Source of the DNA: BPGX01 sp035405785
GTDB lineage: Bacteria; Bacteroidota; Bacteroidia; B-17B0; Aurantibacillaceae
Reading direction: 5' to 3'
Length of the DNA: 64,000 nt
Assembly (NCBI GenBank): GCA_035405785.1
Contig: DAONJS010000001.1
Span: 1-64,000, forward strand
The notes beneath the pieces were generated by a model, which ran no database searches, had not been told where the DNA came from, and saw nothing but the letters and a program-made list of their open reading frames with translations. Below are positions 8,949-19,400 of the stretch, piece by piece. Position 1 is the first letter of the stretch. Every line of letters begins with the position of its first letter. The position numbers and the translations under genes are program-made.

Positions 8949-10244
8949 TTAATTAGCCAACCAACTTTTAGGATTCATTGTTTGTTGCCCTTTCCAAACT
9001 TGAAAATTGAGAGAGTAATTATTGTTTTCATCATTGTGCATCAATGTGCCGATGGCTTGTTTGATATTTACTTTTTCACCTTGTTTTACAAATACTTCCT
9101 GTAAGTTAGAATAAACTGTAAGATATTCGCCGTGGCGGATAATAACTAATTTACCGCCCATTGGAGATAGTGCAATACCTGTAACTTCACCATTAAATAC
9201 TGCATAAACTTTGACGGGTTGTTGAGAACATAACTCTATTCCATTGTTGAACATCATAAAACCTTTAATAGCAGGGTGTTCGTATTCGCCATAGTCAGCA
9301 CAAATAAACCCTGATGTAATAGGCCATGGTAATTTACCTTTATTGAGTTCAAAATTATTGCCTGTAATTTCTGCTTCTTTTGATAAAACGGGAACCATTG
9401 GTTTTTCGGCTTTTTCAGTAATTTTAGTTTCTTTTTTACCAGAAGTTTTAGTTTTTTCTTTTTCTGCTTTTAGTTTAGCCATTTTTTCGGCTTCTTCTTT
9501 TTTTCTTTTAATTTCTTCTTCAATTAATTTTTTGATGGCTAATTGTAATTCCTGTGCTTGTTTCTTTTTCTTTTCTAATTCTGCACGAAGTTCTTTTTCC
9601 TTTTTTTGAATGCTTTGTAATTCTTGCTCTTCTTGTGATTTTTCTTCTGCGAGCGTTTGTTTTTCTTGCTCTTCTTGAGATAATAATTGTTTTTTTTCTT
9701 CTAATTGTGTTTGTAAGAGTGCTAATTGTTCCTGTAATTTTTGTTGATGTTTAATAATTTCTTCACCTTGTTTTTTTCTGAATGAGGTGTATTCCTGAAC
9801 ATACTTAAATCGCTGATAGGCCTGATAAAAATTTTGTGCAGAAAAAATAAATAGTAAGTCGTCCATTCCTTTTGATGATTGTTTGATTTGTGCTAATTGT
9901 AAAATCCGTGCGTAATCATTTTTAAGTTTTACTAATTCAGATTGCAGTGCATTGATGTTGTTTTGAGTTTGAGTAATTTCATCATTTACTTTGTTTAATT
10001 CTTGTTGAATAGTGCGAATAAGTTCTTCACGCATTTCTAATTTTTTCTTGAGTATAATAATCTGACTAATGGATAATTTTTTGCTGATAGAAGTTTCTTT
10101 GAGCATGTTATTTATCATTGAAATTTCTTGCTCTAACTTCTTTTTCTTTTTTTCTAATGATGATTTGGAATTGTTTTGCGGATAAACAATACAAGCAAAT
10201 AAAAGTGAGATAATGACAAGTAGATATTTTTTGAAATAAATCAT
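8949..10244 (-). CDS. EnvC-like murein hydrolase activator (degenerate M23/LytM domain)
   Basis: A 431-residue periplasmic protein. It has a signal peptide (ending near VYPQNN), a long coiled coil over about residues 27-270 rich in K, E and Q, and a C-terminal LytM/M23 fold over about residues 305-431. The usual zinc ligands appear to be lost. The HxGxD site reads NNGIE, the YxHL site reads YSNL and the HLHFE site reads SLNFQ. The protein is therefore likely an activator of cell-wall amidases in division, like E. coli EnvC, and not an active endopeptidase. A -7 box (TATATTTG) precedes it on the minus strand. A small exported protein follows in the operon. Confidence 0.88.
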   Translation of the reverse strand: MIYFKKYLLVIISLLFACIVYPQNNSKSSLEKKKKKLEQEISMINNMLKETSISKKLSISQIIILKKKLEMREELIRTIQQELNKVNDEITQTQNNINALQSELVKLKNDYARILQLAQIKQSSKGMDDLLFIFSAQNFYQAYQRFKYVQEYTSFRKKQGEEIIKHQQKLQEQLALLQTQLEEKKQLLSQEEQEKQTLAEEKSQEEQELQSIQKKEKELRAELEKKKKQAQELQLAIKKLIEEEIKRKKEEAEKMAKLKAEKEKTKTSGKKETKITEKAEKPMVPVLSKEAEITGNNFELNKGKLPWPITSGFICADYGEYEHPAIKGFMMFNNGIELCSQQPVKVYAVFNGEVTGIALSPMGGKLVIIRHGEYLTVYSNLQEVFVKQGEKVNIKQAIGTLMHNDENNNYSLNFQVWKGQQTMNPKSWLAN

Positions 10245-10264
10245 TGAATGATGGTATCAATGGG

Positions 10265-10272
10265 CAAATATA
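10265..10272 (-). promoter_or_regulatory. -7 box of the EnvC-like gene (TATATTTG)
   Basis: The minus strand reads TATATTTG, a full TAnnTTTG match, 20 nt before the ATG at 10244. Confidence 0.5.
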
Positions 10273-10332
10273 GTGAAAAGTGAATAGTTAAGAGTGTTTA
10301 GTGTTTAGTTTTGAGTTTTTAGTAAGGAGTAG

Positions 10333-10352
10333 GGGCGTATCGCCATACGCCC
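10333..10352. repeat. Palindromic dispersed repeat GGGCGTAT-CGCC-ATACGCCC
   Basis: A perfect 8-bp inverted repeat around a 4-nt loop. Related copies occur at 42645-42683 (reverse orientation, with the same flanking AGT/GTAAGG sequence) and at 53672-53700. The three sit between genes and look like one family of mobile or structural palindromes. This one lies between divergent EnvC-like and bioF promoters. Confidence 0.7.
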
Positions 10353-10449
10353 TTACATTTTTTATAGGCATTTCGTCATACGCCTTGCAATATTGGCAAT
10401 TTATGAATTGCCATTACAATTTGGCTTTAGTCCTAAATAAGATTAAACA

Positions 10450-10483
10450 TTTGATATTACTCAATATGAATTTTCTATTTTTG
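10450..10483 (+). promoter_or_regulatory. Promoter of bioFDA (TTTG-N22-TATTTTTG)
   Basis: TTTG at 10450-10453 and TATTTTTG at 10476-10483 are 22 nt apart. The -7 box is followed by TGGCAAAT, almost the same as downstream of the pstS -7 box. It places transcription start near 10490 and so favours the bioF ATG at 10499. No BirA-type operator was recognised. Confidence 0.55.
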
Positions 10484-10498
10484 TGGCAAATGGTTTCA

Positions 10499-11614
10499 AT
10501 GCAAAATCCTTATCCTTACAAATGGATTGAAAAATTAAATTCTGCAAAGCGTGAATTGTGGGATTTTTCAAATTTGATAGATTTTGCAAGTAACGATTAT
10601 TTAGGTTTTTCTAAACAACAAAGAATTAAAAAAATAATAGTTGAACATTTTGATAAATTAAATTGGCAAGGAAGCACAGGTTCAAGATTAATCAGTGGAA
10701 ATAAAAAATGGATTGAAGAAATTGAAAATAAAATTGCACAGTATCATCATGCAGAATCATCGGTAATTTATCCTTCAGCATATCAGGCAAATGTGGGCTT
10801 ATTATCCTGTATTGCAAATAAAGATGATGTTTATTTAATGGATGAAAAATCACATGCATCTATTTATGATGGTGTGAGATTAAGTTTTGCAAAGCATTAC
10901 AAATTTGAACACAATAATTTTCAGCACTTAAAAGAATTAATTGAAAAGTTTTATCACAAATTTCAGAATATATTTGTTGTTGTAGAGTGTTTGTATTCAA
11001 TGGATGGTGATTTTCCTGATGTAAAAGAATTATTAAATTTGATTGATAATAAAAAAGTATTTTTAATAGCAGATGAGTCGCACAGTGTAGGTGTTTTGGG
11101 AGAAAAAAATTTAGGTTTATTTAATCAAAAAGAATATGCGGAAAAATGTGTGGCAAGAGTAATAGGGTATGGTAAAGCATTTGGATTTTCAGGCGGTGCA
11201 GTGGTTGGTTCAGAAGTATTAAAAAAATTATTAGTCAATTTTTCAAGGTCATTTATATTCAGCACAGCATTGCCGTTGTATCATTATCAATTGATTGAAC
11301 TTTTATATAAAGAATTATTGAATCATTCGGAAAATGAGAAAAAACAATTATTTGAAAACATATCATATTATCTAATAAAAACAAAAACACACCAAAGATT
11401 TTCAAAGAATCATTCGCCCATACAATACTTTTCATTAAGTGGATTAGATTATTTTGATGTTCAAAAGCAAATTATTGATAAAGGCATTTTTGCAAAAGTC
11501 ATTTTGCCACCAACAGTAGAAAAGGGCAGTGAGAGAATCAGAATATCTTTACATAGTTTTAATTCACAAAGTGAAATAGATTTATTGATTAACACATTAA
11601 AAACAATTGAATGA
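10499..11614 (+). CDS. bioF: 8-amino-7-oxononanoate synthase (aminotransferase class I/II)
   Basis: A 371-residue PLP enzyme of the alpha-oxoamine synthase family. It condenses pimeloyl-ACP (or pimeloyl-CoA) with alanine in biotin synthesis. FASNDYLGFS near the N-terminus, GSTGSRLISGN and ADESHSVGVLG are family motifs. The PLP lysine lies in GYGKAFGFSGG. The open frame runs back to 10301, but those codons translate repeat DNA and lie upstream of the promoter. ATG 10499 (MQNPYPYKW) is preferred; ATG 10490 is possible. The stop overlaps bioD by 4 nt. Among relatives such as Kbl, the bio context decides for BioF. Confidence 0.9.
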   Translation: MQNPYPYKWIEKLNSAKRELWDFSNLIDFASNDYLGFSKQQRIKKIIVEHFDKLNWQGSTGSRLISGNKKWIEEIENKIAQYHHAESSVIYPSAYQANVGLLSCIANKDDVYLMDEKSHASIYDGVRLSFAKHYKFEHNNFQHLKELIEKFYHKFQNIFVVVECLYSMDGDFPDVKELLNLIDNKKVFLIADESHSVGVLGEKNLGLFNQKEYAEKCVARVIGYGKAFGFSGGAVVGSEVLKKLLVNFSRSFIFSTALPLYHYQLIELLYKELLNHSENEKKQLFENISYYLIKTKTHQRFSKNHSPIQYFSLSGLDYFDVQKQIIDKGIFAKVILPPTVEKGSERIRISLHSFNSQSEIDLLINTLKTIE

Positions 11615-12243
11615 CCAAAAAAAGATACTTTGTTACAGGCATAGGAACAGGCGTAGGAAAGACACTTATATCTGCATTATTGTGTGAATATTTGAAAGCA
11701 GATTATTTTAAAACTGTTCAAACGGGCTATCCGCCTGATAGAGATGCATTTCAGGTAAAAAACCTTGTAACTAATGATATAAATGTTCATTCTGAAATTT
11801 ATTTATTAAAAGAACCTGCATCGCCACATTTGGCGGCAGAAAGAGAAGGAATTAAAATTGATTTGAAAAATATACAATTACCAAAAACTGATAATCATTT
11901 GATAATTGAAGGAGCGGGAGGATTATTAGTACCGCTTAATGAAGAACATTATATTGCTGATTTAATAAGACATTTGCATGCCGAATGTATTCTAGTTGTA
12001 TCAAATTATTTAGGTTGTATCAATCACTCATTATTAAGTTTTTATTACATTCAACATCAGCAAATACCATTCAAGGGAATTATATTGAATGGCAATTTTG
12101 ATAAGGAAGTTAAAAGTGCTATAATTAAAAATCTTAAAGAAAATCAAGTCATATCAGAGATTCCACAGATAAAAGAAATTAATAAAAAAACATTTCAGGA
12201 AGTATATTCAAAATTTATTGATCAATTAAAAGTGGAATTATGA
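11611..12243 (+). CDS. bioD: Dethiobiotin synthetase
   Basis: A 210-residue ATP-dependent carboxylase that closes the ureido ring of dethiobiotin from 7,8-diaminononanoate. The P-loop GIGTGVGKTLISALL is at residues 10-24, and IIEGAGGLLVPL carries the family's second nucleotide/substrate loop. It starts in an ATGA overlap with bioF and ends in another with bioA, so the three genes are translationally coupled. Confidence 0.94.
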   Translation: MTKKRYFVTGIGTGVGKTLISALLCEYLKADYFKTVQTGYPPDRDAFQVKNLVTNDINVHSEIYLLKEPASPHLAAEREGIKIDLKNIQLPKTDNHLIIEGAGGLLVPLNEEHYIADLIRHLHAECILVVSNYLGCINHSLLSFYYIQHQQIPFKGIILNGNFDKEVKSAIIKNLKENQVISEIPQIKEINKKTFQEVYSKFIDQLKVEL

Positions 12244-13532
12244 ATTTAGAAGCATTAGATAAAGAATTGATTTGGCATCCTTTTACGCATTTGAAATATC
12301 AAGATAAAAACATTGTTATTACAAAGGCAAAAGGTATTTATTTATATACACAAGATGGAAGAAAAATTATTGATGGAATAAGTAGTTGGTGGGTCAATGT
12401 TCATGGACATTCTCATCCTTATATTTCAAAGAAAATAAAAGAACAACTTAATGAAATGGAACATTGTTTATTTAGTGGTTTTACACATCCGCCAGCAATT
12501 AATTTAGCAACATTATTATCAGATATTTTGCCTGTTCAAAAGCCAAAGATATTTTATTCAGATAATGGTTCAACATCAGTAGAAGTGGCTATTAAAATGG
12601 CATTGCAGTATTTTTACAATTTAAATCAAAAGCACAAGACAAAAATTATTGCATTCAAAAATGCTTATCACGGAGACACATTTGGTGGAATGAGTGTAGC
12701 AGAAAGAAATGTTTTTAATATACCTTTCAAAGAAAATTTGTTTGAAACATATTTTATTGATGTGCCTGATGAAAAAAAATTTTCTGAAGTAAAAGAACAA
12801 TTGATAAATTATATTGATAAAGGAAAAGTAGCAGCATTTATTTTTGAACCACTGGTGCAAGGGGCAGGTGGAATGATAATGTATGAAGCAAAATTTTTAG
12901 ATGAATTAATTAGCATTTGTCAGCAAAACAATGTGATATGCATAGCAGATGAGGTATTTACAGGATTTGGAAAAACGGGAACATTATTTGCTTGTGATCA
13001 ATTAAATAACAAACCTGATATTATTTGTTTGTCAAAAGGTATTACAGGAGGATTTTTGCCACTTGGTGTAACGGTTGCTACATCTAAAATTTACGATGCT
13101 TTTGTAAGTGATGATAAAACAAAAACATTTTATCATGGCCACAGTTTTACTGCTAATCCGTTGATGTGTGCAGCGGCTGTTGCAAATGTTGAATTGGTGA
13201 GAAAAGAAAGTTTTTTGAAAAAAATTAATATCATTTCAAATGAACATCAAAAATTTTTAGAATCTATTTCAAAACATCCCTTTGTAAAATCAGCAAGAAG
13301 CAAAGGAATAATTTTGGCTATTGAAATTAAAACTAATGATCAAACTCACTATTTGAACAATATGTCAGAATATATTTATGAGTATTTTTTAGAAAGAGAT
13401 ATTTTGCTTCGTCCGCTTGGAAATGTATTGTATTTAGTTCCGCCTGTATGTATTAAAAAGAAAGAATTACATTTGATTTACAGGAATATTGAGGGCTTTC
13501 TAAACAATTTATCAACATCTAATTTTTCATAA
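12240..13532 (+). CDS. bioA: Adenosylmethionine-8-amino-7-oxononanoate aminotransferase
   Basis: A 430-residue class III PLP aminotransferase that makes 7,8-diaminononanoate using SAM as amino donor. The N-terminal IWHPFTHLKYQ and DGISSWWVNVHGH are typical of BioA and separate it from other class III enzymes. Cofactor motifs are IADEVFTGFGKTG and the lysine in LSKGITGGFLPLG. It is the last gene of the bioFDA operon. bioB and the pimelate-chain genes bioC/bioH are not in the window. Confidence 0.94.
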   Translation: MNLEALDKELIWHPFTHLKYQDKNIVITKAKGIYLYTQDGRKIIDGISSWWVNVHGHSHPYISKKIKEQLNEMEHCLFSGFTHPPAINLATLLSDILPVQKPKIFYSDNGSTSVEVAIKMALQYFYNLNQKHKTKIIAFKNAYHGDTFGGMSVAERNVFNIPFKENLFETYFIDVPDEKKFSEVKEQLINYIDKGKVAAFIFEPLVQGAGGMIMYEAKFLDELISICQQNNVICIADEVFTGFGKTGTLFACDQLNNKPDIICLSKGITGGFLPLGVTVATSKIYDAFVSDDKTKTFYHGHSFTANPLMCAAAVANVELVRKESFLKKINIISNEHQKFLESISKHPFVKSARSKGIILAIEIKTNDQTHYLNNMSEYIYEYFLERDILLRPLGNVLYLVPPVCIKKKELHLIYRNIEGFLNNLSTSNFS

Positions 13533-13598
13533 AATAAAACACATTCAATCTCAATCTATTTTTTTCTTACTTAACTTTACGCAACAAAAATAAATGAT

Positions 13599-14918
13599 AT
13601 GAAAAACATAATATCTACATGGTGGTTTCGCTTAATAGCAAGTATTTTAGGGGCATGGATCATTTACATTATTTGTCCGCCCTGTCTTGCAAAAGAAGCA
13701 TTACTGAGCATATTATTGGGATTATTATTCATCATCAATTTTCCGCAATGGATTATTAAGTTTCCCATAATTACGCATGTTTCAAGAGCATTAACAGGTT
13801 CGTTATTTATTTTTTCAGGATTTATTAAAGCCAACGATCCATTAGGATTTTCGTATAAACTGGAAGAGTATTTTGAAGTGTTTAAAGGAGATACGGGCTT
13901 AGCATTGTTTGATACATTTGCACATTATTCTTTGGAGTTTGCTATTTTTATTTGTGCATTAGAAATGATTTTAGGATTTACATTGTTGATTGGATATAAA
14001 GTTCGCTTGACATTGTGGCTATTGATGTTGCAGATTATTTTCTTTACATTTTTAACTTTTTATTCTGCATGTTTTAATAAAGTAACACATTGTGGGTGTT
14101 TTGGAGATTTTATACCACTAAAAGCATGGCAAAGTTTCTGGAAAGATATTGCATTATTATTCTTAATAACCATTTTGTGGGTTTCGCAGGTGAATATCAG
14201 AGCATTATTTGTGCCTATGTTTGCTCATGCAGTTTCATTTATAGCACTTATTATTTCATTTGTTATTCCTATTTATGCATACAATCATTTGCCATATTTT
14301 GATTTTCGTCCATATCATAAAGGGGCAAATATTTTAGAAAAAATGAAACCAGGAAAGAATTATCAACCTGCTGTTTATGAAACAAGATTTAAATATCAAA
14401 ATCTAAAAACAGGTGAGGTGAAAGAATTTACATTAAAAGATTATCCATGGCAGGATACATTGAACTGGAAATGGGTATCTACTGAAAATATACTTTTAAA
14501 AGAAGCCGTGGATGCTCCTAAAATAACAGATTTTACAATTAAAACATTAAATGAAGAAAATGTAACAGATAGTTTATTGAATAATCTAAATTATCAATTC
14601 TGGGTAATTTGTTATGATTTGAAAAAAACAAATACAGATGAAGAAACTATTGCAAAATTAAAAGACCTGCAAACTCTTGCATCAAAAGATGGTGTGCCAG
14701 TAGTTATAATTACTGCATCTGGTGTAGATGATATTGAAATGTTTAAGAAAAAAACAGGATTAAATTTACCATTCTTAAATGCAGATGCCATTGTGCTTAA
14801 AACAATGATTAGAAGTAATCCTGGAATAATGCTTGTGAAAAACGCTAATATTATCAATTACTGGCACTATAATGACTTGCCTTCTTATTCAGTGATTAAA
14901 GAAAAGGATATGAAATGA
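13599..14918 (+). CDS. BT_3928-like membrane protein with DoxX/MauE region
   Basis: A 439-residue inner-membrane protein. The first half has about eight hydrophobic segments, including a DoxX/MauE-like region (SLFIFSGFIKANDPLGFSYK to TFLTFYSACFNKVTHCGCFG). The Cys residues in that region, HCGCFGD, are typical of Bacteroidota homologues. The C-terminal third, outside the membrane, resembles a thioredoxin-like fold without an obvious CXXC (LKDLQTLASKDGVPVVIITA). It may take part in redox or thiol handling, but its substrate is unknown. The gene stands 66 nt after bioA with no strong promoter in the gap. Confidence 0.75.
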   Translation: MKNIISTWWFRLIASILGAWIIYIICPPCLAKEALLSILLGLLFIINFPQWIIKFPIITHVSRALTGSLFIFSGFIKANDPLGFSYKLEEYFEVFKGDTGLALFDTFAHYSLEFAIFICALEMILGFTLLIGYKVRLTLWLLMLQIIFFTFLTFYSACFNKVTHCGCFGDFIPLKAWQSFWKDIALLFLITILWVSQVNIRALFVPMFAHAVSFIALIISFVIPIYAYNHLPYFDFRPYHKGANILEKMKPGKNYQPAVYETRFKYQNLKTGEVKEFTLKDYPWQDTLNWKWVSTENILLKEAVDAPKITDFTIKTLNEENVTDSLLNNLNYQFWVICYDLKKTNTDEETIAKLKDLQTLASKDGVPVVIITASGVDDIEMFKKKTGLNLPFLNADAIVLKTMIRSNPGIMLVKNANIINYWHYNDLPSYSVIKEKDMK

Positions 14919-14966
14919 TTTGTTATTAATGAGTTGAATGTGTTTTGAAAAAATTAGAAATTACAA

Positions 14967-15932
14967 ATGATTGTTTTGTTTAGAAAATTTGTTTTAGGAT
15001 TTATATTACTATTTGTTGAAAATTTAATTGCATCAGATTCTTTGCTTATTTCAAAGCAAAAAAAAGATTTTTGTAAAAATGTCATTGGCATTGAAATTGG
15101 TAATAAGAATTTAAATTTTGTTTTTGATTCATCTATTGTAAAAATGTATTGTGATACTTTGCCACAAGTAAAATTTTGGGATAAAGTTTTAGATTTGCCT
15201 GAAGATAGTGCTGTTCTAAATTTTGCACATAACAGATATTGCATTCAAACAGTAAACTCAAAATGGTGGCTTAAACAATCTGATGATTTTAAAAATTGCT
15301 ACAGAGATAGTATTCGGAAATGTTATCAATTGCCAGACACTACAAGAATTTTATTTACAACAGGCAAAGGGCATTATTATGTGTGGGATAGCGTATTTTA
15401 CTTGATTGATAAAAGTATTCCTGTTTTTATCAATAATGAAGTAGATCCGTGGTATGCACAATCCATTTTGTTAATTGAAAGTCCGCGAGGAAATTATCGT
15501 TCTCCAGTGGGAGCAAGAGGATATTTTCAACTTATGAAAAAAGTGGCAAGAAAATTTGGATTGACAGTAAACAGGCATATAGATGAAAGATTGAATTTAG
15601 AACGATCTGCGTATGCGGCAGCAATGCTGATAAAACAAGTGTGTATTCCAGAAACAAAAAAGATGCTGGATAGTTTGAGTATTCCATATAATGAAAATGA
15701 TTTGTGGTTTAAATTGTTGTGTATGCATGTGTATCATGCGGGGGCGTATAATGTTCGTAATGCTTTATTTAAGAGTAATTGCCGAAAAGCCGGAATGGAA
15801 ATGATTTATTGTTTGTGGCAAACTAGAACTGGTGCATTTCAAACCGCATCACAAAATTACTCCCAACTCATATTAACAGCATATCTCAAAACATACAGAA
15901 AATTAGATTTGTTGAGGTGTTTTAGGGAGTAA
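14967..15932 (+). CDS. Lytic transglycosylase (SLT domain)
   Basis: A 321-residue exported murein lyase that cleaves the MurNAc-GlcNAc bond. The signal peptide covers about residues 1-22. The SLT domain is in the second half. The catalytic glutamate is probably E171 (LLIESPRGN), followed by SPVGARGYFQLM, equivalent to the SxxGAxGLMQ motif, and YHAGAYNVRNAL near the C-terminus. The N-terminal 150 residues are not recognisable. It stands alone, with no clear partner. Confidence 0.85.
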   Translation: MIVLFRKFVLGFILLFVENLIASDSLLISKQKKDFCKNVIGIEIGNKNLNFVFDSSIVKMYCDTLPQVKFWDKVLDLPEDSAVLNFAHNRYCIQTVNSKWWLKQSDDFKNCYRDSIRKCYQLPDTTRILFTTGKGHYYVWDSVFYLIDKSIPVFINNEVDPWYAQSILLIESPRGNYRSPVGARGYFQLMKKVARKFGLTVNRHIDERLNLERSAYAAAMLIKQVCIPETKKMLDSLSIPYNENDLWFKLLCMHVYHAGAYNVRNALFKSNCRKAGMEMIYCLWQTRTGAFQTASQNYSQLILTAYLKTYRKLDLLRCFRE

Positions 15933-16474
15933 GGAAATTTTTATTATTCAGAGGAATATTTTTCACGCAAAGATCGCAATGATTTTCAATAATTTTTAGT
16001 GCTGACGCTTGCGGTCAGCATGCTGATATTTTGCGTAGCAAAATCGTCAGCATTTTGACTTCTGTCGTCATTGCGAGCACGGCAGTCCGAAGCAATCTCT
16101 GGTGGAAAATGCCCGTCATTGGGAGGGCGTTAGCCCGAAGCAATCTCGTAAGAGATGAGAAATATACATTTGAGATTACTTCGCTTTGCTCGTAATGACG
16201 GAGTGATTTTTGAGATTACTTCACCCGTGAAATTTATTCAGTAATATTTTATTTGAATGGATTGAATAGTGCAACTCCTTCGTAGTCGTATTATTTCAAT
16301 TACAAAATTTTTTCTATAAATGTTGAATCCCTTCGGGATTTTTTTGTATAAATTTTTCACTTTTCACTTTTCACTTTTCACTGCCTTTGCGTCTCAACGT
16401 CTTTGCGGTATAAATTTTTACAATGGTCATCAAAAAATACCTTTACTACTATTTTTCAACTTTAAAATAATATC
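15933..16474. repeat. Repeat-rich intergenic region before secA end
   Basis: No gene is seen in 542 nt. Elements in order are as follows. A GTGCTGACGCTTGCGGTCAG copy is at 15999-16055. A partial GTCATTGCGAG copy is at 16066-16100, and a full GTCATTG/CAATGAC palindromic element, nearly identical to that at 7428, is at 16115-16201. A 13-nt hairpin ATCCC-TTC-GGGAT with a T-run is at 16327-16339. A TTTTCACTTTTCACT tract lies near 16357-16382, and the TTTGCGTCTC..CTTTGCGGTA motif at 16386-16414 recurs at 20073-20100. The hairpin with T-run could act as a weak terminator on the plus strand. Confidence 0.7.
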
Positions 16475-19400
16475 CTACAACCCAGCTCCGTGGCATTTTT
16501 TATATTTCTTGCCACTGCCACAAGGGCAAGGATCATTCGGTCTAATTTTTTCTCCTACTTTCACAGGTTGTTGTTTGGGTTTTTGTTGAGTTGGAGTGCC
16601 ATTTTCATTTGTAGTTCTGCTTTCTACAAGTCGTTCTTTTCTTTGTTGTGGCACTTGATTGACAAATTGTGCCTGCTTTACTTCCTGTGTTTGTTCTTCA
16701 ACTGGTAAATGTGCTTTTATCAAAAATGAAACAATTTCTTTATTGGTATTATCAATCATTTGTTTGAATAAATTAAATGATTCAATTTTGTAAATTACCA
16801 ATGGATCTTTTTGTTCATATACTGCATTATGCACAGATTGTTTTAAATCATCCAGTTCTCTTAAATGTTCTTTCCATGCTTCATCTATCATTGATAATAC
16901 AGTCATTTTTTCAAGAGTAAGTAATACATCTTTACCTTGTGTTTCGTATGCCTTTTTCAAATTGCTAACAACATGTAAGGTTTTTATTTTATCAGTAAAT
17001 GGAAATAAGATATTTTCAAATTTATTATCTGGATTATTGTATACACTTTGAATAAATGGATATATCTGATGAGCAATTTCATTTTTCTTTTGAGTGTAAT
17101 AGTTATACACAGTATTGAAAAGTTTTTCTGTAACTGCCTGCATGTTCATTTGACTGAATTCGGCTTCTGTAATAGGCAATTCCATTGCAAACAAACGGAT
17201 GAAATCTAAACTTAATTCTTCATAATTTTTTAATGGATGATAAGTTGTAACTAAATTTTCAATTGTATCATAAAACATATTAGCAATGTCAATGCTTAAT
17301 TTATCTCCAAACAAAGCATTTCTGCGGCGGGAATAAATCACTTCTCTTTGGGCATTCATTACATCGTCATATTCAATAAGTCGTTTGCGAATACCAAAGT
17401 TATTTTCTTCTACTTTCTTTTGTGCTCTTTCAATAGAACGAGAAAGCATAGAGTGCTGAATAGGTTCACCTTCTTCTAAACCGCCCATTCTGTCTATAAG
17501 TGCCGCGATTCTTTCACTTCCAAATAATCTCATCAAATCGTCTTCTAATGAAACAAAAAATTGAGAACTACCCGGATCTCCCTGTCTTCCTGCACGACCG
17601 CGTAACTGTCTGTCCACTCTTCTGGATTCGTGTCTTTCTGTACCGATGATGGCAAGACCACCTGCTTCTTTTACACCGGGCCCAAGTTTGATGTCAGTAC
17701 CTCTACCTGCCATATTTGTGGCAATGGTAACAGTTCCGGCTTTTCCTGCTTCTGCAACTATTTCTGCTTCTTTTTGATGATGTTTGGCATTCAACACATT
17801 ATGTTTGATGCCTTTCATTTTAAGCATTCTGCTAAGTATTTCAGAGTTTTCTACTGATGTGGTACCTACTAAAACTGGTCTGCCTGCATTGACTAATTTG
17901 ACAATTTCTTCAATAACCGCATTGTATTTTTCTCTTTTTGTACGATACACTAAATCTTCATAATCCTTACGAATAACAGGGCGATGTGTAGGAATAACCA
18001 TTACATCTAATTTGTAAATATCCCAAAATTCTTGTGCTTCGGTTTCGGCAGTACCGGTCATACCAGCGAGTTTGTGATACATTCTGAAATAATTCTGTAA
18101 TGTAATGGTGGCATAAGTTTGTGTAGCGGCTTCAACTTTTACATTTTCTTTAGCTTCAATGGCTTGATGTAATCCGTCGCTGTATCTTCTTCCTTCCATA
18201 ATACGGCCAGTTTGTTCATCTACAATTTTTACCTGACCGTTATCTATCACATATTCTACATCTCTTTCAAATAATGTATATGCTTTTAATAACTGATTTA
18301 CAGTATGAATACGCTCACTCTTTAAACTAAAATCCTGTAAAATAGATTCTTTTTTCTGGGCTTTTTCTTTTGGAGAAAGAGGTTGTTTTTCAAGTTCTGC
18401 AATTTCTTCACCTACATTAGGAATTACAAAAAACTTTGAATCATTGACAAGGGTACTTAAAAAATCTATGCCTTTGTCAGTCAATTCTACATGATGATTT
18501 TTTTCGTCTATCACAAAATATAGTTCCTGATCAATTTTGTGCATTTCCTTCATCTGATCCTGCATGTAATAGTTTTCTGTTTTTTGCAACAAAGTTTTTA
18601 CACCAGGTTCACTTAAAAATTTAATTAAAGCATTGTTTTTTGGAAGTCCGCGATATGCTCTCAATAAAGGTACGCCCGCCTCTTTTTCTTTTCCTTCGGC
18701 AAAATACTTTTTGGCTTCTACAAGGCAGGTTTGAACATATTGTTTTTGTGCATTGACTAATTTTTCAACATAAGGTTTGTATTCATTGAACTCGTGTTTA
18801 TCACCTTTTGGTGTAGGACCTGAAATGATGAGCGGCGTACGAGCATCGTCAATCAATACTGAATCCACTTCGTCTACAATGGCATAGTGATGTCCGCGTT
18901 GAACCATTTCATCAGGAGAAGTAACCATATTATCACGCAGATAATCAAAGCCAAATTCATTGTTTGTACCGTAAGTAATATCGCAGAGATAAGCATTTCT
19001 ACGCTCGGCAGAATGCGGCTCATAATTGTCAATACAATCTACTGATAAGCCATGAAACTGAAACAAAGGGCCATTCCATTGACAGTCGCGGCGAGCAAGA
19101 TAATTATTTACAGTAACAAGATGAACACCACGACCAGCAAGGGCATTGAGATAAATGGGCAAAGTAGAAACCAGTGTTTTTCCTTCACCTGTGGCCATTT
19201 CAGCAATTTTTCCGCGATGAAGAGCAATACCACCAATTAACTGCACATCATAATGCACCATATTCCATTTAATAGGATGACCCATTACATTCCATGTGGT
19301 ACGCCATATTGCTTTATTATTTTCAACAGAAACAAAATCTTTTTCTTCTGAGGCAAGTTGTTTGTCAAATTCGGTAGCAGTTACTTCAATAACTTCGTTT

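Noticed and set aside
16320..16589. Plus-strand frame overlapping the end of secA
   Set aside because: Made of TTTTCACTTTTCAC repeat and antisense of the SecA zinc tail; no family resemblance.
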